This document shows positions 8,062 through 17,117 of a stretch of 64,000 bases of DNA, piece by piece; position 1 is the stretch's first letter, and every line of letters starts with the position of its first letter. The notes beneath the pieces were generated by a model. That model saw nothing but the letters and a program-made list of their open reading frames with translations, searched no databases and was not told where the DNA came from. The position numbers and the translations under genes were made by a program. The stretch comes from CAZUXY01 sp964624235 (GTDB lineage Bacteria > Spirochaetota > UBA4802 > UBA5368). The stretch spans positions 1 to 64,000 of the forward strand of contig CAZUXY010000006.1 of NCBI GenBank assembly GCA_964624235.1. Reading direction: 5' to 3'.

Positions 8062-8709
8062 ATGCGTGTTAATTTAAAAGTCGCCGCTGACAAACTGAAA
8101 AAACAAAAAGGGGCCCTGATCGACCTGCGGCTTCGTGTAAAAAAAGCATTATCGGTGACTATAGCCGGAATCAACGAAAAAATACGCGCCGGCGGAAAAC
8201 AGAAAACCAGGACGATACTGCTGATGGTTTCGCTGGTACTCCTGCTTGATTACCTTATGTTCTGCCATCATACTGAAAAGAATATTTTCAATATATTCCC
8301 TTCATTTCCGGTTTTATCGGATAAGGAGTACAGGACGGTATACCTCCCCGATCTGGACGGGAAGTCTCTTATAACGGAACGCCGCGAACTGTCGGTACCC
8401 AAAGACCGCGACGAGTTTGTAAGATTACTCTACAAAATCGTTTCCAAGGGATCGATCTACGACAATACCTCTATGACCGTTCCCATCGAAACCTTTGTGC
8501 GGGGAATATGGTTCCACGAGGGGCTTTGTATAATCGACCTGGAGCTGCCATTTTTAAAGGATAACAGCAGTATCATTGAAGGTTCAGAGAGGAATTTTCT
8601 GACGGCACTGGAGAAAACCATTAAAGAAAACATTCCCGCTGTCAGCAGGGTAATGGTGCTTGAAAAGGGAATCCCCGAAAAGACCCTCTGGGAAACAACG
8701 CGAAACTGA
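8062..8709 (+). CDS. GerMN-like domain protein with one membrane anchor
   Basis: 215 residues: a basic N-terminus of about 50 residues, one transmembrane segment (TILLMVSLVLLLDYLMF, ~52-68), then an extracytoplasmic domain resembling GerMN (VYLPDLDGKSL, LSVPKDRDEFVRLLYKI, GLCIIDLE, LTALEKTIKENIPAVSRVMVLEKG). GerMN domains occur in envelope proteins, not only in spore germination, and the neighbour is a cell-wall amidase that is often found with GerMN proteins. Domain assignment is by pattern only. Confidence 0.65.
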   Translation: MRVNLKVAADKLKKQKGALIDLRLRVKKALSVTIAGINEKIRAGGKQKTRTILLMVSLVLLLDYLMFCHHTEKNIFNIFPSFPVLSDKEYRTVYLPDLDGKSLITERRELSVPKDRDEFVRLLYKIVSKGSIYDNTSMTVPIETFVRGIWFHEGLCIIDLELPFLKDNSSIIEGSERNFLTALEKTIKENIPAVSRVMVLEKGIPEKTLWETTRN

Positions 8710-8781
8710 TCGTTTGCGGGCCGTCCTTCCCTTTATATCTATTGTTTTATCTGATCGCCCAGTACCGCGGAGTATGTCGGT

Positions 8782-9621
8782 TCATTCGGGCCAGACACCA
8801 TGGAATACTTCTACGGCGGGACCCCTCAGGTATACATGGCCGTCATCTTCCCTCCATTCGGTTTCCAGTTCTCCACCATTGAGGTGTATGGTGATTTTAC
8901 GCGCGCTTTTTTTATTCAGAACTCCCGCCACCGTGACCGCAGATGCACCGGTACCGCATGCCATGGTCTCACCGCTTCCCCTCTCCCATGTACGCTGCAC
9001 GACTTCGTTTTCTCCCAGTGTCTGAACAAATTCAACGTTGGTTCTATTGGGGAACAGGGGATGGTTCTCGATCATGGGGCCGTATTTCTCTACCGGGAAA
9101 TTTTTTACATCTTCCACATAGACTATAACATGGGGATTCCCCATTGAAACGGCGGTTATTTCGAATTTCACTCCGTCGGCCAGTTGCAGGGTCTCACCGA
9201 TGACCGTTCCATGGGAACCCTCCATCGGGATTTTGTCCCTCATCAGTATCGGTTCTCCCATATCGACCCTAACCTTATCAACAAGCCTGTTCTTCAATTC
9301 AAGGTTCAGGTATTTGATTCCAGCCGGGGTCTCAACGGTAATTTGCCTCTTGTCGGTCAACCCGTGATCAAAAACGTACTTGGCGAAGCAACGAATACCG
9401 TTACCGCACATCTCCGCCTCGCTGCCGTCCGCATTGAACATTCTCATTTTGAAATCCGCTTCACGGGACGCCATAATAAGTATCAAACCGTCGGAACCCA
9501 CACCGAAATGACGGTCGCTCATTACTACCGCCATTTTCTCCGGATCCTGTAGTTTCCGTTTTCGGGCATCGATGTATATGTAATCATTACCCGTCCCGTG
9601 CATTTTTATAAACTTGAGCAT
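8782..9621 (-). CDS. dapF: Diaminopimelate epimerase
   Basis: DapF converts LL- to meso-diaminopimelate for lysine and peptidoglycan. Both catalytic cysteines are visible, Cys72 in EMCGNGIRCFAKYV and the second in GSGETMACGTGASAV near residue 215. FIKMHGTGNDYIYID forms the N-terminal signature. The start chosen is the ATG at 9619-9621, which gives the standard MLKFIKMHG beginning and 279 residues. The longer frame up to 9657 adds a non-conserved leader. Its presence shows that the organism makes DAP-type peptidoglycan. Confidence 0.94.
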   Translation of the reverse strand: MLKFIKMHGTGNDYIYIDARKRKLQDPEKMAVVMSDRHFGVGSDGLILIMASREADFKMRMFNADGSEAEMCGNGIRCFAKYVFDHGLTDKRQITVETPAGIKYLNLELKNRLVDKVRVDMGEPILMRDKIPMEGSHGTVIGETLQLADGVKFEITAVSMGNPHVIVYVEDVKNFPVEKYGPMIENHPLFPNRTNVEFVQTLGENEVVQRTWERGSGETMACGTGASAVTVAGVLNKKSARKITIHLNGGELETEWREDDGHVYLRGPAVEVFHGVWPE

Positions 9622-9759
9622 TCCCTGCATCCTTTCTTTTGACTGATTTACCTTCACCTGATATGCTGTAATACGGTTCCCATGGACCGAACGCGATTTC
9701 CGCCCGAAGGCCCGTATATCTCAAGCGGTACAATCATCCTGTTTTATCCGCCGGCATAA

Positions 9760-9787
9760 AAGATATTTCATGAGCGGTGTTTGTCAA
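9760..9787 (-). promoter_or_regulatory. Probable dapF promoter
   Basis: On the minus strand TTGACA (9782-9787), 16 bp, then TATCTT (9760-9765). It would give a dapF leader of roughly 130 nt. The 348-bp region between dapF and the deacetylase holds this promoter and the divergent one at 9858, and nothing else I could recognise. Confidence 0.55.
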
Positions 9788-9857
9788 GAAATCTTTAACT
9801 GGCGGCATCGACCACCCAATCGTCAAATGCCGAACAGCTTTAGGAATTGATTTTTTT

Positions 9858-9886
9858 TTGTTTTAATACGATATATACTATATAAT
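9858..9886 (+). promoter_or_regulatory. Probable promoter of the polysaccharide deacetylase gene
   Basis: TTGTTT (9858-9863), a 17-bp spacer and a perfect TATAAT (9881-9886), about 80 bp upstream of the deacetylase start. Confidence 0.6.
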
Positions 9887-9969
9887 CAGGACACAATTAG
9901 TCCCGCAGAAGGACATACGACATCGTCAGGGCCGGCAATGAATACCCAAAGGACCGCATCATAAACATA

Positions 9970-10803
9970 ATGAAATCACGGTATAAAACAATTCTGCCGT
10001 GGCTGCTCCCCGCGACAGTGACCATAGCCGTAATAATACTGGTTTTCACTCTGTGGAGCAATGATCCCTTTTATACCGAAAGGCCAGGCAGTGCGTGGAA
10101 GGTCAAAGAGAGAGATCCGAAGACCCGTGACCACACAGTACCCATACTCCTTTATCACAACATAGACGGCAAAGGACCTTTCTCCCTGAGGGAAGGCGAA
10201 CTGCGGGCGCATTTCCAGCTTTTCAAGGACCGGGGTATCCGGGTTATATCAATAAGGGGTATGATAGAAAAATTGAACGATCCCGGGCCCTTTCAGGAAA
10301 AGGTAATAGCCCTTTCATTCGATGACGGTTTCTACTCCATGTACAGCCTTCTACTGCCCCTGGCAAACGAGTATCGTTACCCCATCACCCTTTTTGTATA
10401 CACCGATGTGATTTACAAAAAGGCGAAAAAAAACCTTACATGGAAAAACCTGAAAGAACTGGAAAGGAATGGTATTGCCATAGAGTGTCATACCCGGCGA
10501 CATCCGGACCTGGTTAAAATAGAAAAAAAACAGACACCGGAATCACGGCGGCGGCTTTTTGAGGAGATATACCTTTCCAAAAGAGTGATCGAACTTTACT
10601 TAGGGAAGTCAATCCGTTATTTCGCTTTTCCTTACGGCAGGTACAATCTTCAGTTGATCCGGCTTTGCGGACTGGCCGGTTATGAACGTGTATTCTCTAC
10701 GGATTACGGTTCCAACATCGTTACCCGAAATAATTACTGTCTCCGCCGCAGGCACATCAAGAGCAACTATTCGATTGATCTGATACAGAATATAGTCGAA
10801 TAA
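9970..10803 (+). CDS. Polysaccharide deacetylase (NodB homology domain)
   Basis: The 277-residue protein has an N-terminal membrane anchor or signal segment (LPWLLPATVTIAVIILVFTL, ~10-29) and a carbohydrate esterase 4 domain. Visible motifs are VIALSFDDG (catalytic and metal Asp), ECHTRRHPDL (metal-binding His pair) and RYFAFPYGRYN. It probably removes acetyl groups from an envelope glycan, such as peptidoglycan or an exopolysaccharide. The exact substrate is unknown. It has its own promoter. Confidence 0.88.
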   Translation: MKSRYKTILPWLLPATVTIAVIILVFTLWSNDPFYTERPGSAWKVKERDPKTRDHTVPILLYHNIDGKGPFSLREGELRAHFQLFKDRGIRVISIRGMIEKLNDPGPFQEKVIALSFDDGFYSMYSLLLPLANEYRYPITLFVYTDVIYKKAKKNLTWKNLKELERNGIAIECHTRRHPDLVKIEKKQTPESRRRLFEEIYLSKRVIELYLGKSIRYFAFPYGRYNLQLIRLCGLAGYERVFSTDYGSNIVTRNNYCLRRRHIKSNYSIDLIQNIVE

Positions 10804-10902
10804 CCTTACACGACCCGGTTTATGCAAAAATTGCTTGCAGTTCTGTCCAATGAGACATATTCTTCCACAAAATCCGCTCACCCATGAGAAAACGGACCGG
10901 GG

Positions 10903-11763
10903 ATGAACATACAGGACTGCTATCGTCTGCTGGGAACCAGCACTAATGCCAGCGATGAAGAAATTACTCATGCCTATAAAAAACTGGCCCTCCTCTACCA
11001 TCCCGACAGGAACCGCGACCGTGTAGAATGGGCTACCAGGGCGATGGCAAACCTCAATATCGCCTACACCACCATCACCAGCCAGCGATTCAAAGATACA
11101 CCGCGGTTCCATACCGCCCGACCGCCACGTAAAGAACCCCCAAAAAATTTCCGCACCGAGGAAGAGGCTCGAAACCGGCAACGCCCTGCGAAAACCGAAG
11201 CCCGTGAAGTTATGACCGGTGAAATGCTGACGCACAATTTTGTACGGGCACGGGAGACCGCCAAGGACGCAATCTACAAATACTTTCAATATGGCCTTTA
11301 TAATATGTTCCGCAGGGAAAACCCGATCAACCAGGGGATTTTCCATGAAGTGGTGCTCGGTTTACGGAAATGCTATCATGAAATCAAAAAACTTTCTTCC
11401 CTTACGGGAGACCGCGATTTCCTTGAACATTTCGACATATTCAAGGAAATGGTTTTCAACTTTTACCGCGCCTCCGAATGTCTCAATATACCTGATTCAT
11501 ACAGCAGTATGGTGGACATAGAGGCCTTTCGTCTCTACAAGAAAGGGGATAATGCGCTCCACCTCTGCCAGAAAGAACTTTTTTTCGACCGTCACAACCG
11601 CGGTTCCTACCGTAAAGATATTGCCGTTCCCAACCTCCTTGACGCGGAATACTATTTCCGCAAGGCCCTTGAACGGTTCCCTGACTCCACATGGGCGGTA
11701 GAGACCGGCATCAAACTGGAGTATGTACTGTCCCTAAAGAAATACCTGGCCTTGTTCTTCTAG
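10903..11763 (+). CDS. J-domain protein, type III (C-terminus unknown)
   Basis: Residues 1-65 form a DnaJ J-domain with the HPD motif in LALLYHPDRNRD, which stimulates Hsp70 ATPase. Residues 66-286 contain neither the Gly/Phe region nor the zinc finger of DnaJ. Instead there is a basic linker followed by a long, probably helical domain. It is therefore a specialised co-chaperone of unknown client. A second, unrelated-length J-domain protein is encoded at 13370-13843. Confidence 0.8.
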   Translation: MNIQDCYRLLGTSTNASDEEITHAYKKLALLYHPDRNRDRVEWATRAMANLNIAYTTITSQRFKDTPRFHTARPPRKEPPKNFRTEEEARNRQRPAKTEAREVMTGEMLTHNFVRARETAKDAIYKYFQYGLYNMFRRENPINQGIFHEVVLGLRKCYHEIKKLSSLTGDRDFLEHFDIFKEMVFNFYRASECLNIPDSYSSMVDIEAFRLYKKGDNALHLCQKELFFDRHNRGSYRKDIAVPNLLDAEYYFRKALERFPDSTWAVETGIKLEYVLSLKKYLALFF

Positions 11764-11838
11764 TGGTCTATTCGTCTCAAGGTGAGCGTCCAGGGATTTC
11801 AACTTGACACTACCCGTCGCGTAGTATGACAGAAACCG

Positions 11839-12399
11839 ATGGATATATTCGAGGTCACCGCTATAGCCGTTGGTCTTGCCATGGATGCATTTTCAGTATC
11901 CATTGCCGCGGGGATTATTATCGAGCGGCCTACCTTCCGTCATTACTTCAGGCTGGCCTTTCATTTCGGACTCTTCCAGTTTTTCATGCCCGTCATCGGT
12001 TATTACGGAGGGGTATTTGTAGAAAAATTCATCCGCGACTACGACCACTGGGTGGCGATGGCCCTGCTGGGATATATAGGTGCAAGGATGATACGGAACT
12101 CATTCGGCCCTGAAGACCCGGCCCGTTTCAGATCGGACCCCTCCCGGGGATGGAGCCTGCTGTTGCTTTCCATCGCCACCAGTATCGATGCCCTGGCGGT
12201 GGGCCTCAGTCTGGGCGTCCTCAACCGTCCGATACTTCTGCCCAGTATAATGATAGGCGCGGTATGCGTCCTGTTTTCGGTTGCCGGTGTCACAATAGGG
12301 AAAAAGGCCGGACCGATGCTGGGTCGCAGGGTCGAACGGATCGGGGGTTTTATTCTGATAGCTATCGGCGTAAAAATAGTAATTGAGCACCTCTGGTGA
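11839..12399 (+). CDS. mntP: Manganese efflux pump MntP family
   Basis: 186 residues with six hydrophobic segments in two similar halves. The family motifs AIAVGLAMDAFSVSIAAG (first half) and LSIATSIDALAVGLSLG (second half) carry the conserved Asp residues used for Mn2+ transport. Upstream, TTGACA at about 11804 lies only about 30 bp from the start, so the leader would be very short. I see no yybP-ykoY-type riboswitch fold in this 75-bp gap. Confidence 0.88.
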   Translation: MDIFEVTAIAVGLAMDAFSVSIAAGIIIERPTFRHYFRLAFHFGLFQFFMPVIGYYGGVFVEKFIRDYDHWVAMALLGYIGARMIRNSFGPEDPARFRSDPSRGWSLLLLSIATSIDALAVGLSLGVLNRPILLPSIMIGAVCVLFSVAGVTIGKKAGPMLGRRVERIGGFILIAIGVKIVIEHLW

Positions 12400-12508
12400 A
12401 TTCATACCTTCATTTTGCACTTCATCATTCCGATAATAGGTAAAAGAAGATTTGTCGATCTTATCAATGAAAAACGGGACAGGTTCCGTGATTCGCTCTA
12501 CATACACC

Positions 12509-13210
12509 ATGCATAAATTTATTCAATACATTATCCTTATCGCAATATCCTTTACAGGTATCGGGCCGCCGTGTGTACTGACCGCGGAAGATTACCAGTA
12601 CCAGTATTTCAGTGAGGAGAAGGGAGAATACGTACCCTTTTCGGACTACATACCCAAGGTACGGCAGCACTTCAGGACCGTACCACATTATGTAGAAGAT
12701 TTCTACGAGCTTTATGGAATGAAACAATATTATAACGAAAACTCCCTGAGGAAGAACATTACCCGCCTTGAAATCGCCCTGACATGCAAATTCAGGCACC
12801 CCTCACAGGCACTGGTAAAGATCGACACCGAGGAAGAATACCAGAAATACCGCAATCTGATCTTCATGCATATCAACCTGCTGATAATGAGAAACCACCT
12901 GAAAATCGCCACCCGCTACGATAAACAGAAGGTGTATTTTTATAACCTGGACTACGCCAAGGAAATAGAGGAAAGCCTTAATATCGCCGAAGGTCTTTAT
13001 AAAAAGGCACTGCCGTTCTGGTTTGCGGCAAAGAAACACGCCCTCAGGGCAAGTGAGATTAAAATCACCACGGATCTCGGGTTCATTGAGTCAGAACGCT
13101 ATGCCATACTTCACGGTCAGACCGATTTTGAGAAAATCATTACCGACCACATGAGACGCCTGGATAAAAAGAAGGAGGTTCTGGCCGCATCTATAAACCG
13201 GGTGAAATAA
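12509..13210 (+). CDS. Hypothetical exported protein
   Basis: No family was recognised. The start at 12509 gives a signal peptide (HKFIQYIILIAISFTGIG) with likely cleavage near the LTAEDYQ segment. The mature part of about 210 residues is rich in Tyr, Lys and Glu and predicted to be mainly helical (for example EIEESLNIAEGLYKKALPF), reminiscent of TPR-like periplasmic proteins. An earlier ATG at 12452 would add 19 hydrophilic residues before the signal and is less likely. A strong hairpin terminator begins at its stop codon. Confidence 0.7.
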   Translation: MHKFIQYIILIAISFTGIGPPCVLTAEDYQYQYFSEEKGEYVPFSDYIPKVRQHFRTVPHYVEDFYELYGMKQYYNENSLRKNITRLEIALTCKFRHPSQALVKIDTEEEYQKYRNLIFMHINLLIMRNHLKIATRYDKQKVYFYNLDYAKEIEESLNIAEGLYKKALPFWFAAKKHALRASEIKITTDLGFIESERYAILHGQTDFEKIITDHMRRLDKKKEVLAASINRVK

Positions 13211-13234
13211 AGGCGGGATTATAACCCCGCCTTT
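13209..13234. terminator. Bidirectional intrinsic terminator
   Basis: Arms AAAGGCGGG (13209-13217) and CCCGCCTTT (13226-13234) with an 8-nt loop. TTTATTTA follows on the plus side and the reverse side reads into TTATTTCACC. It can end both the exported-protein gene on the plus strand and the tRNA transcript on the minus strand. Confidence 0.85.
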
Positions 13235-13244
13235 ATTTACCCTG

Positions 13245-13317
13245 TGCGCCTGACACGAATCGAACGTGCGACACATGGCTCCGGAGGCCATTGCTCTATC
13301 CACTGAGCTACAGGCGC
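13245..13317 (-). tRNA. tRNA-Arg (anticodon CCG)
   Basis: The reverse strand folds into a full 73-nt cloverleaf. The acceptor stem is GCGCCTG with CAGGCGC, the D arm GCTCAGTGGATAGAGC, the anticodon stem ATGGC/GCCAT with loop CTCCGGA (anticodon CCG), and the T arm GCACG-TTCGATT-CGTGT. The discriminator base is A. The CCA end is not encoded. It decodes CGG arginine codons. Confidence 0.93.
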
Positions 13318-13369
13318 GAGAAGCTCCTCAAGGGGAACCGTATCACCCAGCTAAGAACACGCCGCCTAT

Positions 13370-13843
13370 TTAATCAAGCCATTTATTGATACTGTTTATC
13401 TTGTCTATGGCGTCATCAACCCATTCATTATAGGGCATCTCATTGACCAGTCGGGAAAATCCCCGTTTTGCACTCATCAAACGCTCTCGAAGGCGCTGAA
13501 GATTACCCATCAGCGACCGGTCTTCAACCTCGCCGAAATATTCCTCGAACGCGTTTTTAAGCATCCGGAACGCTTCCCTGTAACACAAATAGGCGGGGTC
13601 TTGAACGGGATGAGCGGTCTCGCCTTCTGTTTTTTGATGTTTCAGATTTTCCTGTAGAAAGCGGTAACCTTCGTTGATTATGGTCATCCGCATTTCAGAG
13701 GTGACATCCCTGTTTACATCGGGATGGTTGAGTTTGGCGAGTGTTCGATAGGCGTCGGTCAGTTCGTCAGACGTGTAGTCGTACGCAAGGCCGAAAAGCG
13801 TGAGAAATTTACGTATCTGTTCTTCCCTCCCGTTTCCCTGCAT
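13370..13843 (-). CDS. Small J-domain protein
   Basis: 157 residues. Residues 10-70 are a J-domain with HPD in LAKLNHPDVNRD. The remaining ~85 residues have no DnaJ-type domain and look helical (YREAFRMLKNAFEEYF, LQRLRERLMSAKRGF). It lies 6 bp after ychF on the same strand and is presumably co-transcribed with it. Partner and client are unknown. Confidence 0.8.
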   Translation of the reverse strand: MQGNGREEQIRKFLTLFGLAYDYTSDELTDAYRTLAKLNHPDVNRDVTSEMRMTIINEGYRFLQENLKHQKTEGETAHPVQDPAYLCYREAFRMLKNAFEEYFGEVEDRSLMGNLQRLRERLMSAKRGFSRLVNEMPYNEWVDDAIDKINSINKWLD

Positions 13844-13849
13844 GGCACC

Positions 13850-14935
13850 TTAGGCGTTTACCAGAAAACGGATTATATCCCCGTCCCTGACTATGTAGTC
13901 CCTGCCTTCTATTCGCAGATTACCCATCTCTTTGACGTGATGCTCTGAACCGGCTCCAATAAGGTCGTGATAATTATACACCTCGGCGCGTATAAAACCT
14001 TTCTCAAAATCGGTGTGTATCCTTCCCGCGGCGGTATGAGCCGGCGTGTCCTTCGGCAGAGTCCATGCCTGGAGGTCGGTGGCGGCGGTATAGAAGGTTA
14101 TCAGGCCAAGCAGACCGTAAGACGCTTTTATGAGCTTGTCCAGCCCCGTTTCCTCCATCCCCATAAGCTCGAAATACTCGCGTTTTTCGGATTCATCAAG
14201 TCGGGTAATCTCTTCCTCGATTTTACCGATGAGCGATATGAAGGCGGAACCGTTTATCCCGGCGTATACTTTCACCTCGTCGGCACGGGACAGACTTGCG
14301 CTGCTCTCGTCTAGGTTTGCCAGGTAAAGGACCGGTTTCATGGTTATCATTCCATACTCACGCATAACGGCGATATCGGATTCGGAAGCATCCAGAGAAC
14401 TGAGCATTTTACCGCTGTCGAGATGTTCACCGCAGTTACGGAGTACGACGGTCTTTGCCGTTGCCTCTTTATCACCGGTCTTTGCCTGTTTTTGAAGCTT
14501 GTCCAGCGCCCTTTCGGAAATTTCCAGATCTGCCAGCAGAAGTTCTGTATTTATTATTTCTATATCACGCAGCGGATCGACATCTCCCGGCACATGGGCG
14601 ACATCCGGATTCTCAAAACACCGTACAACGTGAACAAGGGCATCGACGTTTCGGATATGGCCGAGAAATTTATTACCCAGACCTTCTCCGCGGGAGGCCC
14701 CTTTTACGAGACCGGCGACGTCGATAAACTCGATACGCGTGGGTATGGGATTATTTTTTTTTAACAGCGCCGCGATATGGTTCAGTCGCTCATCCGGTAC
14801 CCCGACGATTCCCCGGTTCGGTTCAACGGTACAGAAAGGATAATTGGCCATCGGCGCATGGCCCCCTGAAAGGGCGTTGAATATGGTTGATTTACCGACA
14901 TTTGGAAGACCGATGATTCCGCAATTGAAAGCCAT
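13850..14935 (-). CDS. ychF: Ribosome-binding ATPase YchF
   Basis: 361 residues, the normal length of this Obg-related P-loop NTPase, which prefers ATP and associates with ribosomes and stress responses. G1 is GLPNVGKSTIFNALSG, G3 is DVAGLVKGASRGEGLGNKFL, NLDE replaces the NKxD of true GTPases as in other YchF proteins, and the C-terminal TGS domain ends in DYIVRDGDIIRFLVNA. It has a clear promoter upstream and is followed by a J-domain gene. Confidence 0.96.
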   Translation of the reverse strand: MAFNCGIIGLPNVGKSTIFNALSGGHAPMANYPFCTVEPNRGIVGVPDERLNHIAALLKKNNPIPTRIEFIDVAGLVKGASRGEGLGNKFLGHIRNVDALVHVVRCFENPDVAHVPGDVDPLRDIEIINTELLLADLEISERALDKLQKQAKTGDKEATAKTVVLRNCGEHLDSGKMLSSLDASESDIAVMREYGMITMKPVLYLANLDESSASLSRADEVKVYAGINGSAFISLIGKIEEEITRLDESEKREYFELMGMEETGLDKLIKASYGLLGLITFYTAATDLQAWTLPKDTPAHTAAGRIHTDFEKGFIRAEVYNYHDLIGAGSEHHVKEMGNLRIEGRDYIVRDGDIIRFLVNA

Positions 14936-14965
14936 GATCAGTCACCAGTTTTATTTATTATTGAC

Positions 14966-14994
14966 ATAATATACCCCATACAAACAAATGTCAA
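14966..14994 (-). promoter_or_regulatory. Promoter of ychF
   Basis: On the minus strand TTGACA (14989-14994), 17 bp, TATTAT (14966-14971), a near-consensus sigma-70 promoter 30 bp before the ychF ATG. A plus-strand TTGACA (14961-14966) overlaps it and might serve the divergent kinase gene. Confidence 0.75.
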
Positions 14995-15026
14995 ATAACA
15001 AAGCTAGGTACGGCCGGCCGTGCGTT

Positions 15027-16466
15027 ATGAATTTCATAACCTTCATTACCTTTTTTTTCATCTATTACACCCTCACCTGCGCAATCTTCTCACTTGCTTT
15101 CCTGAAAAAAGTAACCGGCAGAATTTTCTTCTGTAACTGTTTAGCGCTTTTTGCGGTAATGGCGGCCGCTTATCTCGCCGAAAAGGGCGTGCTGTTCTAC
15201 GGATTCCCTGACCTGATGTTTATCGCCGGAGCGGCACTCTTCCCCCTGTGTTTCAGTCTGTGGATTAAAAACCATCTGTGGTTAAGGAATAGATGGTTTA
15301 CTGTACTCTTTGCCGTTTTGGCAACAGGTTCATTTATCATTTCATTAACCACACCAGACATAGCATTCAGAATACTCGCGTTTTTGCTCATTGCATACTC
15401 GGCCGCGGCGGTTATCCTCTTGAGCCGTAACAGGTTCCGTTCGGGAACAGTATATCTGGTCATGGTAAAGGCTCATATTGCATGCGCCGTTTTTTCCGGA
15501 ATCGGTTTTTCTACAAACACCCGACCATGGCTGCTGGCCGGCATGGGATCACTGTTTTTGATCATGTCGGTGCTCTACACGGTAAACTATTACCGCCAGG
15601 TTGCGATACTCACACGTCATCTTCAATTCGCAAAACAGCTTAACCGCGAAATGATACACACCGTATCGCGTCTCAAGCAGAAATCCGAACAGCTTAAAAA
15701 AGTGATAAACGAAAAAGACCTGGAACTACTGCAGATGTCAAAGCATGCCAGCCTGGCCGAAATCACTACGGGCATCGCCCACGAGCTGACACAACCCCTG
15801 ACCGGAATCAAGGGGATTGCCCAGAATATGATAGATGATATTAATCTGGATGAATTCGACAAGCTCCAGGCCGCGGCGGAACTGCTCAGGATAAGCTCAC
15901 TGGTGGATAAGTCATCTTCGATTATCGATCATATACGCAATTTTTCTAAAAAGGGTTTTGTCAACATGCAGTCCATTGACATGAACAGGGTTGTGCTTGA
16001 CGCGATCGACCTGATAAACCTTCAGTTCCGTAAGCAAAATATAGATATTATACTTGTTTTGAACGAAGAAATCCCCAGAATTCATGGTGATAAGATAGGA
16101 CTGGAACAGCTCTTCATTAATTTTCTACTGAACGCACGGGATGCCATTCTTGAGAAAAGAAAAACCGAGTCAGATGATTACAGCGGAACCATCACCATTA
16201 TTTCAGAAAACTCGGAAGCAGGAGTCAGGCTCATTATCAAAGACAACGGGATAGGCATTCCTCAGGAAAACATGAAGAAAATATGGTCACCCTTTTTCAC
16301 CACCAAGCACCGAAGTAAAAGCACGGGGGTGGGACTTTCAATCAGCATAAAAATCCTGAAAGAACATAAAGCCGGAATAATTGTGGAATCGGAACACGGC
16401 AGAGGTACCACTTTCACAATGAACTTCCCGGCCAGGAAAGACGCACCGACAACCGCCGCACTCTGA
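15027..16466 (+). CDS. Membrane sensor histidine kinase
   Basis: About 479 residues from the ATG at 15027. A start at 14988 adds 13 residues, and neither has a good ribosome binding site. Six to seven hydrophobic segments fill residues 1-195, then a coiled coil (LNREMIHTVSRLKQKSEQLKKVI). The H-box is ITTGIAHELTQPLTGIKG with the phosphoacceptor His. The catalytic domain has NFLLNARDAI (N box), IKDNGIGIP (G1), FFTTKHRSKSTGVGLSI (F and G2 boxes). There is no receiver domain or adjacent response regulator, so the pathway is unknown. Confidence 0.88.
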   Translation: MNFITFITFFFIYYTLTCAIFSLAFLKKVTGRIFFCNCLALFAVMAAAYLAEKGVLFYGFPDLMFIAGAALFPLCFSLWIKNHLWLRNRWFTVLFAVLATGSFIISLTTPDIAFRILAFLLIAYSAAAVILLSRNRFRSGTVYLVMVKAHIACAVFSGIGFSTNTRPWLLAGMGSLFLIMSVLYTVNYYRQVAILTRHLQFAKQLNREMIHTVSRLKQKSEQLKKVINEKDLELLQMSKHASLAEITTGIAHELTQPLTGIKGIAQNMIDDINLDEFDKLQAAAELLRISSLVDKSSSIIDHIRNFSKKGFVNMQSIDMNRVVLDAIDLINLQFRKQNIDIILVLNEEIPRIHGDKIGLEQLFINFLLNARDAILEKRKTESDDYSGTITIISENSEAGVRLIIKDNGIGIPQENMKKIWSPFFTTKHRSKSTGVGLSISIKILKEHKAGIIVESEHGRGTTFTMNFPARKDAPTTAAL

Positions 16467-16484
16467 AATAAACCTGTACCCGTC

Positions 16485-17117
16485 ATGACCCACGAAAGAT
16501 CAGAACAGATTATCGCGGCGCTGAAACAATACTACGGCGACCCGGCGCCATCGCTCAGATGCGGTAATCTTTACGAGACAGCGGTGTCCGTGATTCTTTC
16601 AGCTCAGACCACCGACGCGCAGGTCAATGCGGTGACGCCGGTACTCTTCGCGCGTTATCCCGATTTTGAAAATCTTTCAAGGGCACGGATTTCGTCTGTC
16701 GAGGCGATTATCAAAAGCACCGGTTTTTATAAAAACAAAGCCCGGCATATCATAGAAATGGCGCGCGGGGTCATGGAGCGTTTCGGCGGGAAATTACCGG
16801 AACGAAGGGAGGAACTCATGACACTGCAGGGGATCGGAAGGAAATCGGCCAACGTGATAATTTCCATGGGACACGGAAAACCCGCAATGGCCGTTGATAC
16901 CCATGTGCTCAGGGTAGCCAACAGACTGGGCTATTGTTCAACATCAAACCCGCTTGAGGTCGAAAAAACACTTACCCGTTACATAGCGGAAAAGGACTGG
17001 ACGACAGCCCATTTACTCCTGATTACGCATGGAAGAAAACTCTGCGGCGCACGAAAACCGTTTTGCGGCGTGTGCCCCCTCAACCCTTTCTGCGATTATG
17101 CAGGTAGTATTCCTTAA
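16485..17117 (+). CDS. nth: Endonuclease III
   Basis: A DNA glycosylase/AP lyase for oxidised pyrimidines. 210 residues with the helix-hairpin-helix TLQGIGRKSANVI (catalytic Lys120), AVDTHVLRVANRLG (catalytic Asp138) and the iron-sulfur cluster ligands C-x6-C-x2-C-x5-C in LCGARKPFCGVCPLNPFC. It follows the kinase by 18 bp and its 3' end overlaps the convergent membrane-protein gene by 38 bp. Confidence 0.96.
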   Translation: MTHERSEQIIAALKQYYGDPAPSLRCGNLYETAVSVILSAQTTDAQVNAVTPVLFARYPDFENLSRARISSVEAIIKSTGFYKNKARHIIEMARGVMERFGGKLPERREELMTLQGIGRKSANVIISMGHGKPAMAVDTHVLRVANRLGYCSTSNPLEVEKTLTRYIAEKDWTTAHLLLITHGRKLCGARKPFCGVCPLNPFCDYAGSIP

